DNA from: Campylorhamphus procurvoides
Taxonomy: Eukaryota; Chordata; Aves; Passeriformes; Dendrocolaptidae
Reading direction: 5' to 3'
NCBI GenBank assembly: GCA_013396655.1
Contig: WBMV01000852.1
Location: 2,476,189-2,540,188, forward strand
DNA: 64,000 bases
Part shown: piece after piece, positions 1 to 13,664 of the stretch
Position numbering within the stretch: position 1 is the stretch's first letter
Layout of the letters: every line of letters begins with the position of its first letter
Notes under the pieces: model-generated
Database searches by the model: none
Seen by the model: only the letters and a program-made list of their open reading frames with translations
What the model was told of the DNA's origin: nothing
Made by a program: the position numbers and the translations under genes

Positions 1-178
1 CTGTCACTGGCATGGTGCCATGCTTCTGCTCATCATCACTGTGATTCCCATCCCAGGTCTGCCTGGAAACCTGTAACCGCTCAAAACTGTCAGGGAAATA
101 TTGACCTTCACAGAATGTTTATTTTTTCAGAGATCTATAAGTATTGCATGTTAAATATATTTTTTTCATTTCTCCTAG
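1..178 (+). other. TNIK: TNIK intron 1, 3' end (partial)
   Basis: This is noncoding sequence ending in a normal acceptor: a T-rich tract (TTTTTTTCATTTCTCCTAG) immediately before exon 2 at 179. The start of the intron and exon 1, which should carry the start codon and the N-terminal residues before Asp20, lie outside the window. Apart from the acceptor I see no feature here. Confidence 0.85.
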
Positions 179-289
<111 letters not shown>

Positions 290-1137
290 TGAACGTGGAG
301 CATCCCAGCACATCACCTTGCTTAGGGTTTGATGTGTTTCAGGCCTGATGAGCAGCATTTCTGAACTCTGGCCTTTTGGCCTTGTGTGCAAGCACCATGT
401 AGCACACAGAGCTCTTACAATGAGCAATTCATATTAATTCTGAAACTGCCACAAAAGAAAGAATTGCTTTTTCTTTCCCTCTCCCCCCAGTTGATTTTTA
501 TTGATTAGATGATGAGGAGGGAGTGAAAAGTCTGTGCTTTAATAGCTGAATCTCGATTTCTCCTAAGCACTGAGTTTACAGCTGCAATAGGCTGCCAAAT
601 GAGTTTGCTACAGTCTAGTGCTCTCCTTGCACATGGGCTGGCTGCTGTCCTTTCCACTGGCAGAAACCTGCTGCAGGATTAAAAACACTATTAAAATGTT
701 TTTATTGAAGTGCCTGTTAAAGTCAGTAGGATTGCTTTAAATTTCTGTAAACATTGGATGCAGCAATCCAGATGAGGATAGTGAAGGGACTGTGGAGAGA
801 AGGATTTTAAAACCATGAACTTCTTTACAATGATATTTAAAATGTCCACCCTCTGCTAAATTACATCACATGTGCCACACACATCTTAGCTTGGAGGATT
901 TCCAGAATTTGTCATCGTGGTGGGGTCTTCTTATGGCTGATTCTTGTGCAGTCAGGGAGGGATTGAATTATTTCAAAGTTTGGGTTTATCTGCTCTTAAT
1001 ATATGGTGAGGAGATGCTTCCTGGCAGGGTTGTATGAGGAATTTGCCAAATATTTTGATTCTGCTGGGACTCCATGGGCCTCATTCTCCAAAAAACTTCT
1101 GTATGTGTGGACACAAGTGCTGTATACAGGTGTCCTC

Positions 1138-1150
1138 GTGTGTGTGTGTG
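1138..1150 (+). repeat. short (TG)n microsatellite
   Basis: An uninterrupted GT/TG run of 13 bases. It is short and probably only weakly polymorphic. Confidence 0.7.
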
Positions 1151-2424
1151 AGTACACAGAAATCCTGCTTACTCATCATGCACATAATATCCTTTGACTA
1201 TAGAAAGGAATATACCCATGTGCTCTTACTCTGTGGCTTTGGAGACACAGCTCTTCCTTGTCATGCTCCAAAACATAGTGAACTGCCCCTGCTGAAGAGA
1301 AGAGAAAGGTTTTAAAGGCTGTGGTGCCCCCATCCTCCTCCTGCAGCTGTAGACTCATCCATTAGTAGAAGGATCAAGGGACTGAAGTGAACTGAAGATG
1401 AACTGGAACTTCTGGAGTTCTAAATGTGTGAATTTTTGAACTGGAATCAGTTTGTTTTAAAAAATACAAAAACAAGGGGAAAACCACTCCACCCCAAAGC
1501 TGTTCTTATCAAGGTTGTGTTCCAGGGAGCCTTCCCTTCTGGTATTCATTGTTTTCCCACCATGTGCTCCCCACCACGGGAGCTCCCTTCTGAACTGTTT
1601 TTCTTTTCTGCTGCTGAAATAATGGTAGAAGGTGACCTAATTTTAACTGGTGCATATTTCTAACAATCAGTGGAAACTATGTGCCTGTAACGGCCTTTTG
1701 AAAGCGTCATGTTTTTGTGGAGAGCAGAAAAGGGAAATAAGCTGGTGCTGGCTCTGCCGGTTGCGGCTCAGCTGATCAAGTTTCCTCTTGCTGTGTTGGA
1801 TTCTTTCGGTGCGTCTGTTCTACCTCAGAGTGGGGAAAAAACCACCCAGAAGTGTCCGTGTGTAGGCTTTCTGGGAGCTGAACACTTTGGTGTTCCTTTT
1901 TCCCCTGCTGTACAAGGGGGAAAATCCTCCTCTCAACTGTTTTTGGCTTGCTGGAGGAACCGGATTGTCCTCGGTGTGATTCACGTGGTGCCGGTGCCAG
2001 ACGGGATGGTGACGGGGGTGGAGGGGAAAACGTTGCTGTCCAAACCAAGTTAGTAAGTATTGAGGTATGAGCTCAGGCTAAGACTGACTTCACAGCTCTC
2101 AAACTGAAGTCTTGGAGTAGCACATGCTCTGTAAACAAAAGGAGACTTTGATATAAAACATACATAACTATTTATGGTGTCCCACCCTAAAACCCGGCAC
2201 GGAAATAAGATCCCTGTGATTCTTTTTCTCCAGATACCACCGCTGTATTTATCTCTTACAGCAAAACAAATGGATCAACTTTCAAGACACACAGACCTTC
2301 TGTCTCCCTTCTAAATCAGCCTTTAGAAGTGATCCATACCTAGGAGTCACATCCTCCATAATTAGGGGATTGTTCCACTGCCATTTCAAACCCCTCTTAG
2401 GCAGGGTTGGGGTGTTCATGGCAT

Positions 2425-2562
2425 TAATTTGGAAAAGGTCTTTAAGATTGAGTCTAACCATTAACCCAGCACTACTAAGTCCACCACTAAACCATGTCCC
2501 TAAGTGCCACATGTACATGTCTTTTAAATCTGTGCAGGGATGGTGATCCTCTGCTCTGTGCT
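2425..2562 (-). mobile_element. CR1 retrotransposon 3' fragment, minus orientation
   Basis: This is a 5'-truncated CR1 non-LTR element inserted in reverse. Read on the plus strand it has, in order, the reversed CR1 3' signatures: GGAAAAGGTCTTTAAGATTG, then AACCATTAACCCAGCACTAC, then CCACTAAACCATGTCCC, and finally the AGGGATGGTGATCC block. The minus-strand translation contains WHLGTWFSGGL, the same accidental peptide seen in the plus-oriented CR1 at 60889-61145 (WHFETWFSGGL), so the two are copies of related elements. The terminal 8-bp repeat typical of a CR1 end is not clear, and the copy is diverged and old. Edges are approximate to about 15 bases. Confidence 0.85.
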
Positions 2563-5500
2563 GGTGTTACCTGAGGAGCACCATTGCTGTCCTTGTAGAA
2601 GCTGTAGTGCCTCTGGTTGTGTTTTCAGGTTCTGGCTCCTGCTCTGTTGCTGCCTTCCAGCCTGAGCTCTGTGATCAGGAATGGTCACCTGGTGAGCATC
2701 ACCTCTCCCTCACACAGCTGATCCTTCTCTGAAGCAAGAAAAGCAACTTTCCTTTCGGGAAGAAGCAGAAGTGAGATGTTTATTCCATGCAGCCGAGAAC
2801 GTCTTGTTTGTGTGCTGGAACAGGACTGCAGACCTGATGTTTCCCTAGAAAACCTGATTTAGCAGCCAGGTCTAACACTGCTGCATGGGGCCATGTTTGT
2901 GTTGGAGACTACAGGTGTCCTGGTGATAACCAGCTGGCTTGCACAGGACCTGGAGGGGCATGTACAGGGTGCAAACTTCCCCCTGATCCCATGGGATAAA
3001 GTGTTCTGATGGTTGAACGATGTCGCAGCCTGGGCAGTATCGGGCAGTCCCACAGTAAGAGGAGCCTTCAGGGAGCAGGGATTCGTGAAGCCAACTTCAG
3101 GAGGTTGGGGAGCCCCTGCCAGAGCACATGCCTTCTCCTTACTTGTGGAAGAGAAATGTTGACCAAGCCCAGTGCATGTTAAAAGCATCCAAAGGGAGGG
3201 CACCCACTGCTGCAGTGTGGGCACAGGGATGCAGCTCGCTGCACAAGCCGCTTTGATCCCCCTTTCTGGGTCATGGCTTGAAGGTCCCTATTGGGTGGTT
3301 CACAATGTTTCTGTGAGTCAAAGCCTTGTTCTCTGTGCCTTTTGCTCGAGGCAGAGGTGGCTGGTTTGGTTTGACCTCTTGTGTTTCCCAGTAAAGGTCA
3401 GTCTTTGCTCAGGATGGCAGGTTAAAACATCCCTTTGGTCCTTCCCAGCTTTGGCCATACCCCAGGGACACCTGAACCCTGCAGGAGCCCTCAGCAGTGA
3501 CCTGCTCTCGATTCTCTAACCCCAACCACAGGCTCTTCACTTTGGAAAAATGCAGAGGGAAATAACATTCCTTTTTCTCTGCCTAACAATCTCTTGTGAA
3601 TAGCTTGATTTTTATTTTAATGAGGGACTGCACCAGTGATGATTTATCTCTCTAATTGAATCGGAAGCTTTTCTTTATTTTTTAATAATCCTGCATCTAA
3701 TGTTACAGATTGTAAACTGGTTTTGATAAAGGACTGAAAGCTTGCTAGATTCTGTGCCAGACCTTGCTGCAGTAGTGGATTTTTGTGTGTCCTTGGATTT
3801 TCTTTTTTATTTATTAAGGTATTTAAAGGAATGACTAACAGGAGTACAATGAGTTGGACTTGGGGAATGGAGCCTTTGCCTCACTGGTTTTTAGCAGGTG
3901 GCTGATGGCTGAAAGCAGAACTGTAGACACAAAACTCACCAAGACCCTTCAGAGCATGATGTATAGTGTAAGGGAATGCTGCTTTTATGTTCCAGAACAT
4001 TATTATTACTGCTTATCTCCACTTTGGATTAGAGAGCAAACAAATGCTCCTTAAAATCCTGTATGTACCTAGATTGTCTGGATAAATCAGGGGCACAACA
4101 CCAGCACCAATAAATACATTGGTTCAAAGTAAAAGTACCCTGTGTTACTCAGAAATACCTGTCCAACAGATGGCTACAAGGCTGGGGGAGACATGCGGTG
4201 GGCTGTTTACTGTGCCCTGAATGTGTTGAAAACCAAAGCACTCCCACGGTGTTTTTATGGGCTTAGCCAAGGACGTTCACTGGCTGGCCTGGGTATGGTG
4301 TCACCCAAGTAGGATTTTGATGCAAGCCTTTGCAAAAGGTTAAAAAAAATCAACCAGGAAATAGATCAGATGGTAACCTTTGCCCCTTTCATCTTGTGTA
4401 GTTTTACAACATTGAAATAAATGATGTTGAGATTACATACTCACGTGCTTCTTCCCAACTGTACCAGGACAGTGGCCATAAATGCCAAGTGCTGCTTTGC
4501 CTCGTGCCTCAGGGATGTGGCTCTCCATTTACAGCTTCAACAAGGCTTTATTTTACAGGGTACAAGATATAGCATGTGGGCAACTCCGTAACTGCACAAT
4601 AACTATTGATTGTTTAATTATCTGGTAAATGCCGTGTAATCACTAAGCCATTACGCAGCAGTAGTCTGGGTTCTCATTTAGAGTGTGTGGGATCCACGTG
4701 CCACCAGTCTCAGCTGTCACCCTCCAGGAAGCTCCTCCATCACCACAGGGTGGGACAGAGCAGGGAGTCACGCCAGGAGCCACCTCAGGATGCCACCAGG
4801 CACCTCCAGGCAGGGTGGCTGCCCATGGGCTGTCCCTTCTCCCTGCCTGCTTAAGTTAGACAGCTGTTTGAAGAGGACACAGTGTTTGCCATTGCTCCTT
4901 GTTGCACTGTGTGTGTGTCTGTCTGGGGTTCAGTACACAGTGGAGAAGGATAAAGAAATGCATCCCAAGGTCTTTAATCAGGACTTGTCTATTGCCAAGC
5001 TGCCATTTGGCAGAAGGCAGGACTGATCCACCTGGAGGCAAACACCCAGGCTTGACCCAGTAGATGGAGGTGTTTGAGGTGTGTGGGTATGACAAAGTGA
5101 GTCAAACAAGGTCTCCTGTTGCTGGAGATCTGGGAGCAGCAGGACTGCTGGGATGACTTGGGCCCTGAGTCAAACCCCTGATAATGTCCCAGGCACAAGC
5201 CAATTATTGATAACATTGTCCTGGAGTTTGCACATGCCATAGAAGAAGATAGAAGATTGTTCTGCCCTCCTGGGTGCTGTTTGTGCATTCCCTGCACAGT
5301 GGCAACCTTCCTCCTGCCACATCTGGGCATTCCACCCATGCACGCTGGTGAGGTAGCAGATGAATATCCTAAAGACAGGCTTTTAGAAGACTCTTGTTTT
5401 CCTTCTACATATTTTGAGGGGGCATATGAGAAAATAAGGTGGAGTCTGTGCAATGTTTAGCCTGCCTGAGGTCTGTCTTGGTCTTGCTGAGGCTGATCAA

Positions 5501-5569
5501 GCACTGGGCTCTTGCATCAGCCCTGATGAGAACAGAGACTCTGCAGGTTCCTGGGTCATTATTAGCAGC

Positions 5570-5790
5570 TCAGGTAATTAGCCTTAGTCAAGAATGACAG
5601 TAATTGTTTTTAATAATCAGTTGGTTTATTGTCTCCCTTTCCGAAAGGCTGATGGTCAATAGTTCGATAATTAATCACTGTTGCTTTTAGCTGTGTGGAA
5701 GAAGCTACCATGCTGCACACAATTAATATTTCCTGGGGTTTGCTGCTGGAAAGAATTAATCTTAGTTTACATACACAGCTTTTATAGCTG
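5570..5790. promoter_or_regulatory. candidate conserved noncoding element
   Basis: This AT-rich block stands out from the surrounding sequence. It contains several homeodomain-type cores (GGTAATTAGC, GATAATTAATC, CACAATTAATATT, AGAATTAATC) spaced through about 200 bases, with little sign of repeat origin. The composition resembles deeply conserved developmental enhancers, but conservation cannot be seen in a single sequence, so this is inference only. Confidence 0.25.
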
Positions 5791-8700
5791 CAGACTGACT
5801 GCTGTGCCTTGCTCGAGAGACTGGGCTGAATGTGTGCACTCCACGTGCACTGCCTGCAGACCAGGTCGTGCTGCTGCCCACCCTTGTCCAAACACCTGTC
5901 CTGTGGTGCTGACTGCTGTGTGCTGGTCCTGAGTGCTCCACGGGCACCTGGAGCTCTCTTGCACAGGCTGCTGAAGGAATTCAGAGCTCCCTCACCTTGC
6001 AGTCTAAGCAAGCAGCAATAACCCTAGACAGCCAGCTTTTGATTTAAAGGTGTATTGCGAGCATTTCCCTTTTCCCACCTTCTTGTTTGTAAAATGAACG
6101 GTGATGTTGTGAGGTTGGGTGTGACTTGAGCTGTATTTATTGGTGGTTCTGGTCTCATGTCCTGGGCTTTGAGTCCTTCTTTGTGTCCTCAGGGTCTTCA
6201 GAGATTGCTTTTGCTGCACGGCAGGGCAGGGTGAGTGTGAATTCACACGTGTGAATGTGTGTAGCCATCCCTCATCATGGTCTGGTGAGGGGTTGGTCCC
6301 TCAGGTTTGGAGAGCTCCCTGGCTTTCCCCAGAGTCTGGAGCATCACAAAGGGCCTGCTCCATGAGACTGAGGCAGGGAAGCACCTTACCTCTGCTCCTC
6401 TGGGGCAGTGGTTACCCTGTCCCATCCAGGCTGTTCCTTCTGCTGGGGTGGTTTTGGTGGTGGCTGGACCGCTCACATCCACATCCAGACACAGACCTGT
6501 GTGTGTGGGCACGAGCCACTCAGCACCTTCAAGGTCACATATGGCCTGTGTGAGCGTGAATGGATTTAAAACACTGACAAGCTGCTTTATAATCCTTCCG
6601 TATTACAAGCACAGTATTAAATATTAAGCCATTGTTTCCGCTGGGATGGCTCTGTGTGAGAGGATGGTGGTGCTGCTGTGTGAGGGTGCTCTCCAGGGCT
6701 GGGGTCTCCTCTGCTTCTGTAGGCACCAGCTCGAAGATGCTGGGCTTTTATCAGCCCATACTGGGGGCACAGGAAAGGGGCTGGGCTGGCATTCTGGTGT
6801 GTGATAGCGCCTGTGAGCCTTATCAGGAGGAAAACGGGTGACCTCAATTTTATCAGCTTCCCTACGATGCTATAATAGCTCTGGAGGAGAAGGTCCTTTC
6901 CTTGCTGACTCAAATGGAGCATGTGTGTGTGTTTCTGGAACGTGGACTTGTTTTTGCCATGCAGGCAGGGAAGTCTGAACTGGAAAACGCTTAAAATGAT
7001 GTTTCACTCTTACCAAAAAAAAAAAAAAAAAAGGCAAAAGCTTTGTTACCAGAGCAACTGGTACATCTTGTGCTGCTTCATTTCTGTGAAACACAGAGCG
7101 AGCCCTCAGCCCTCCCTCCCCCCAAGAAACCAGCCCACACACACCTACGCACCAATATGTCACATTAGCTTCGCTGCTTTCGGAATAATATAAGGGAAAG
7201 GTGCTTTTTGCATTTCAGTCCTATAGAATGCAGGTTGTAAAAGGTGATTAGAAACATTCCTGTGTTGCCTCCCTTTTAATCTCCATTCCCTTTCCCTGCC
7301 TGCAGAGTTTGTGAAGGGAAAGGGCAGGGGGAAGGTCAGAAGCAGACTGATGCATCTGTGAAGTGACATTTGTCCAGTTTGCCTTGCACTGCTGGATGCT
7401 CTGATTCTGTGAATACTGCACAGTTTTGCAGGGCAAAAAATATCTGCAGTGGCTTGGGGTTAAAAAACTGCCTTTGAAGATGCCAAGTCAAGCCAGTGGT
7501 GCTGCAGAGCATGGGGAATGTGGTGGTGGGTCTTGCAGTGCTGTTTGTGTGAGTGCCAGGCATGGATGGGGATGGAGGGAGAGCTCTCTCCCTGGCCTGT
7601 GGGGCTTAGAAGTTCTGCATATGATAGGAGCAAGTGCCATATCGTGTACCACCTTCTCCTCCCCCATAGGAATGGCTGGACTGGGAACTCGGACCTCTCT
7701 TTTCTCAGGTCTTGTGTGAGGATACTTAAAGTGAGAGTTGGGGGTGCAGTGCTGGGGAGCTGTTTAGGAAACAGCCAACTTTTGGAACTGGGATTATTGC
7801 ATGTGAAAGCATCACTCCCCCTTTCAGGAGGGGCTTCTTGTCCTGCTGAAGCTTCCATTGCTCTGCTCGCTGTAGTACCTTACCAGCAGTATGTTACATG
7901 GATGTGGTTGTGGCCACTGGGTGAGGGATGGATGCTGTAAGGCTACAAAAACCATTTGCTGTTAGGATACAGCACCCTAATCGTAACCCAGAGCTGCAGG
8001 GCAGCAGGTGAGGAGCTTCTTGCTCCAAGTAGAAGGCGGTACCTGCTGGTTTTTGTGGTTGTTAACTTTAGTATTTAGGGAGTAAGGTGAACTGGAGCCT
8101 GGTGCAGTGCGCAGGAAGCCTGGGGCCAGGTCCTCACTGCTGTGGTCTTCTCTGGTGACCTTTACTAAATGAGTCCTCTTCTCCTTTTCCACTGGTGTCC
8201 TTGCCCCTTTCCCCATGAAATCATAAACACAGCAATGCTGGGGTGGTCTGGGGGGCAGAGCTGGGAGCTGCTGCATGGTACCAGCATTGGAAAGTGATCT
8301 GTGACGAGATGGGGAGCTTGGTGCCCCTGCACCAACACTGTGAAAACAAAAGGCTGCGAGTGAGGCTGATTCCCAGAGGAACAAGTGCAGCAGCTGCTAG
8401 TAGGTCAGCTGAGGAAAACAACCGGGAGAAGCACTGAAAAGTAGGTTTTAGAGCTGGGAGGTGTTTTGTTCCTTCCAGCTCTGAAGGTGCCACTCTCAGC
8501 CAGGAGGGCGCTTTTTAGAAGGTTTAGAGAAGGGGATGGGAGGAGCTACAGCCTGTCAGTGTTGGTCCAGGATGCAGATTTGAGACATTCTCTAATGCTG
8601 TTGTGTTTGTCTTCAGAGACATTTTTTACTTGCCATTTTTTTTATGCCTTCCCAAATTTTGATGCGGCTTGACTTGCGGCTGACCCTGAAGACTTGAAGG

Positions 8701-11250
8701 CAAGCGATGCCTACAGGGAGCTGCTTGGAGCTCTGCATCTTCTGGTTATCCTTTGAAGGCTCACTGCAGAGAATTGTGTTTCTCTTGAAATCTGCAGTTT
8801 ATTCTTAGTTTTACCTGGGAAGCCCTTTACACTAATTACCTAAAGATGGAAAGTGCCAAGCAAACACAGCCTGCTTCCAAATGTTGTGGGATTTTTTCCT
8901 CTCCTTGCATAAGAATGGCAGATTGGCATAATTTTTTTTGTTTGTTTTGTTTAAGTATTTAAATTTTTGTGTGCGTGTGTGTTTGGGTCTCCAAATTCTT
9001 GTTTTGGAATATGCACTTGGAAGTGTGTGGCTGGGGGCCCAGTTCCATCCCCACGTCCCCACCACGCTGTGCTTTTCCCCCAGCCCATCTCCCTTGGCTC
9101 GTGCGTAGGTGGCTGGGAAGGAGTTTGGGCTGCAGACAGCACTCAGTCAGCTGGAGGGGGGTGTGGGGGAACCTGAATCTTTGTTAGCATGAGCTGTGAT
9201 GATCCAGCCCAGGGAATCCTGTGTGGTACTGGGAGCAAGGCAAGGTGCCACAGTCACCTCTTCACCTGTGCCCTGGTGGGGATTTGGGACTTAGTGCTTG
9301 TCCATGGCTCTGGAGCATCCCTGCCAGTGTGCTCTTAGTCTTGAACATAGTCTGCCTTGGGCTGGGCTAAGCTATAGACCTGTGTGTTGATGTCCAATTC
9401 CACTGGACTTGCCATTAGGCTCTTGTATTTTTAGAGCAATTATTTCTGTAGCCGAAGTGGGCAGCACCAGTGGAAATGCCTTTGCTTTCCTGGGCTTCAG
9501 AGATTTTCTCTTCTGCACTTTGATTCAGCAGGTTAAGGATTGAGGCCAAACCTTTTCTTCTCTACATAACTAATAGAAAGACAGCCAGTTCAGCAGAATT
9601 TCTGTAAATAGCCTGTTCCAGATGGATTGTGAATTGTGTATCTGAATGCCAATAGGGCTAACACGAGGGGTAGTTTGCCAGAGAAAATGGAAATCTTGTG
9701 TTAGAGGATCAGGCTTCTGAAACGCAACATCAAATTACATTTTTGGACTTTGCAAAAACCTTGTTTGCTGCCACCATGAAACTGCCCAAAATGCTGAAAA
9801 GTCTTGATCCCTGGCACTGCAGGGCACCATCCAGTGGGTGAGTCCTGATCACACAGAAGATGCTCAGCCTCAGCTGAAAATCCTGTAGCATCCAAGCAGT
9901 GAGCTGAGCCCTCGAACACCTGCCAAAAGCTCCCCTAGTATGATGGGTTTTTAAATGACAAAACCCAGCATCTCTTGGGGTAGAAGAGCCATGGCAGTCG
10001 TGGTATGGTTTGGAGTACTTTGCCTTTAGCATCCACACAGAGCTGATCGCTTAGGGCAGTGGTGGGCATGGCAGGGGAGTCATTCAGGTGGGCAGTGGTC
10101 CAGGGCATGGCCATCCCCCAAAAGTGACTCTGCTCACAGGTTTCAGCCCCCACAGGAGCAGCTGGATTTGAGGTCTGTCACTGTCCAACCTTTGAAAGCC
10201 AGTATGGATGGGGCAGATTGTTCCTTCGTGTGGCTGCCGTGTAACTCCTGGGACTGCAAATGGAGTTGCATGAGTGCTGCTGTGCTGGCATGCTGGATTG
10301 CCCAGGCATGGAAGATCCAGGGTAGAGCTTTCTGCTTGAGGAAGGGCACAGGGCCATGGAGAAGCTTGTTCTCAAGCTATTCATAGGTCTCTGCCCTGGG
10401 TTGACTTGAGCTCTGTGAATCATTGGCATTTAACTTTGTGCAGAGAACGCACAACACGTTTGTTCCCCCCAGTTAAGCACTACAGCACCACCTCCATCTT
10501 ACAGCCTTTTTCTCCCTTACAGCTAACTTGGGGGGTTGATTTGGTTTGGTTTTTTGGTCTTCTTTTTTTTCCTTTGCATCTGCCCATATTAGCTGAGACT
10601 TGGCATGGCCAGGGAAAATTGGTGCCTTTCTCATGCTGTTCTGCAGGAGATACAGGCTTGCATGCAGAGCAGCCAGATGCCAACAGCCACCAAGGGCATG
10701 TAGCAAGGGACATGGATTAGCCAAAGGGCTGACAGTGAGAGGACAATTTTGGGCTAGTCCGTGAGCTTTTTTTTCTCCAAATCTGTTGTCTTTCTTCCAG
10801 AAAGAGCCCTAAACCTGCGATGAGGTGCCTGGAGTTGTGTTTAGGGAGGACTCAGCTACTCACCAGTTGGATTTGAATACAGTGAGGGAAGAGGCTGGTT
10901 CAGGGACAGCATGTGAGCCCTGTCCCTGAGCTGGCAGAGCCCCTGTGAGTGGGGTGTGCCCACCAGTAAGGGTCCAAGAAGTCCCAGCCAGCTGCGAGCA
11001 CACCCCATGTCCCTTGGGAGGGATTGCATCTCCTGGCATAGCTACAGCAGCCTGTGCCTTGGCCTCTGCTAATTACTGCCTTCAGCACTATTCCTGTACT
11101 GGGGAATATCTCTTGGGCTGTGTGAGCCCACCGATGGGTTGACAGGGGAAGAAATCCAATGATGGGCGAGAGCAAATGCTCTTGAAAGCTCCAGCACCTG
11201 CCGTGAGCGCTGGGTTTTCTTGTTCCCTTGTTGGTGACCCTTTACAACCT
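5791..11250 (+). other. TNIK: TNIK large intron, part 2
   Basis: This is unremarkable intron sequence with an 18-base A run at 7015-7032, T-rich stretches near 10540-10572 and a TG-rich stretch near 8968-8983. Chance ORFs occur on both strands (the longest about 140 codons at 7518-7940) without recognisable domains. I see no named transposon and no RNA gene. Confidence 0.75.
7015..7032 (+). repeat. poly(A) tract, 18 bases
   Basis: Eighteen consecutive A residues, followed by GGCAAAAGC. No retroposed gene or target-site duplication is evident upstream, so it looks like a simple homopolymer and not the tail of a processed copy. Confidence 0.8.
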
Positions 11251-13660
11251 GTTTGGGAAGGCACTTGAGAAGAAATAAGCTAATTACATAATTTAATAAA
11301 AGACGTGAGAGCACCAGAGTTAGCACGCCAGCAGTGTGTGGAGGAGCTGGGGCTGTGGAACGTGACTTGTCTTGCACTGGAGAGATTAATCACGTTGACT
11401 CCTGGGAGACAGGTCTGCTAGAAAGGTTGTTCCACTGTTCATATCGTTCAAATTAGGCTGTGTACAAGAACTAATAAAAACAGAAGCAAAGAATTCTAGC
11501 AGAAGGGATCAATAACTTGAAAGCATTTTAATTCAAAATTAGAAAAATGAGAACAGTTATGGGCAAGGAGAGTGTATTAATAAAGGAAAATGAGTATTTG
11601 TTACTGCTGGTGTGAAATGAGATAATTTAAGAGATGTTCTAAGTGCCTTTTGTCACACTTAATGCCTTTTGTTAGGTTTCCAAGCAAAATGGAGCCTGTG
11701 ACTTTCAATTTCAGGGTTCTCAGATGATCAAAATACCATGGGGCAGCCTGATCATCTCATGCTTTACTGGAATGAGGTCATCAATAACTTTTGCCTGGGT
11801 GTGATTTACACAGTTGTCAGTGTCTGAATTGCCATAATACGTCTCTGCCTGGGAAAAATGCTGCATTTGGAGGGGGAAAAAAAAACCCCTAAAAACAAAG
11901 CAGAAGCTCTCTGGGTAGCTGGTTCACTGCTAATAATGGATACAGAAAAGTGATTACTTGTGATCCATTCAAATAGAAAGGCTCAGCCTCTAAAGCTGGA
12001 GGCATGGAAGCTGTTACAAGGTCAAGCAGTGTCCTTTAAGGAGAAATAGGTGGCAAATACTGTCAGTGACAGATAACACAACTGCAACATCATGAAAAGT
12101 ACATCTGAAATTAAGATTAAAAATGCTTTGCACTCGTATGGAGAGGGGGAAAAGAGAAGATAGAGACGAAATCAGAAAAAAGAGGATTAGCCTTTGGTGG
12201 GTGACAAGCGATAGCTCTGGCCAGGGAGTGATTTAAGCAGCAAAGTGCTCAGTAACCTGGGGAATTATCAAAGATTTCTGCAGCTGCTTCCAGCTGATGG
12301 TCTTCAGCAGCCCAAAATTCTGTGTGTTTGAGCCTCTCTCTCACCCCAAGCCTCTGTGTGTACGTGCAAAGGCAAGATCTCATCTGCAGCCCCATGTGTC
12401 AGGCCAGGAATGCAAAACCCCTGGTCATCTGTGCTTGCAGCAGGAATCTGCTTTAATTTTAGATGCCTTAGTTTACATTGAGGCAAAAAGGCCTGACCTG
12501 CAGATGTGCTGGTGGGCCTCATACCTTTGTTGACTTATGTTGTGGGTCAGGGCACCAAGAGCTTCTGAAAATGAAGAACTTGTGTACCTGCCAGATGTTT
12601 TCAAGTCTCTGCTTTCATAAATGGGGCTGGGAAACTTTGCTGAAGGTCCTGCAAGAGAAACTGGATCTTTTGACTGATGGGTATGAGTTGAAATTAGTGT
12701 GTCTTGAGATGCTGAAGAGCACAACGCTAAGTTGTGTCAGTCCCACCGTGCTGAGAAACCCCAGACTGTGAAAACAGGTTTTGTCTACAACATCTTTGAG
12801 GAGTAGGACTTTGGCCCTTTATAACCATGGCAGTGGCTTCAAAGGTGGAAAACCTCGATTCATGTTTCCAACTTAAAGTGATCCCAAAGGAAAATACCTC
12901 CCCTGAAGCAGAACAAGCAAGGTCCAAGGGACCTAATGTGCTTTTCTTAATATTCTTTTCTTCCACCTTGGGAAAACACCCCGGCCAAACAAAACCTAAG
13001 GGTTTTTCATTCAAATCAGACCCCTTGGTGAAAAATCGTGTTTTTGCACAAATTTCCAAAATATTTGGGGTTTAGTCCTTAGTGGAAAGAAAGCGTGTTT
13101 GCAAATCTCAAGTGTTTTGGGGAATGGTGGTGATGCCCTGGGGTCAGTGGTACCCAGGGTTGCAGGTCTGCTTGCTTCCTCTGTGGTAAGATGCTTGCTG
13201 ACATCTGGATTATCAGGTCCATAAATACCTGCACATCTGGGAGACCTTCCTGGTGTCCGGTCTGTAGCTGGCCTTTCATTTTGCTGGCATAAAATAAAGA
13301 TTAGCCTTGAGATCAGCAGACTACAGTGAAGGTTGCACAGCCATGCTGTAGGATAAAAATGGGCACAGAAGTTGGAAAGGGGGGAATATCATTTCTGTTA
13401 AAGACTATCTGTGTGCTATTAATGTACCGGTGACCAGGCACCTCCCTGAGCTGGTGGAACCCTTACCTGCATAAAAAAGTCATGTCTGAACTATGATGAC
13501 CTCCCAAGTTTGGGTCCTTCATATATGGACCTTGCCTTCTCCATTTTCTCATCTGTCCAAACCAGTCTTATCAAAGGAGGGTAGTGTTTAATCCAAGGCA
13601 AGCATCAGAAGAAGAAATTGCTATGGTTTTTGGTGCTCTGGTACAAAATTCTTTCTGCAT
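11251..13660 (+). other. TNIK: TNIK large intron, part 3
   Basis: This is AT-richer intron sequence. Between about 11270 and 11560 several TAATTA/ATTAAT-type sites and A/T-rich words cluster, which may mark a regulatory element, though nothing decisive is visible. The 12730-13080 stretch carries overlapping ORFs on both strands (82 codons plus, 110 codons minus) that match no family I know. No repeat was identified. Confidence 0.65.
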
Positions 13661-13664
13661 TTCT

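Noticed and set aside
7015..7032. Poly(A) tract as the tail of a processed pseudogene
   Set aside because: No cDNA-like sequence before it and no target-site duplication; birds have few processed copies.
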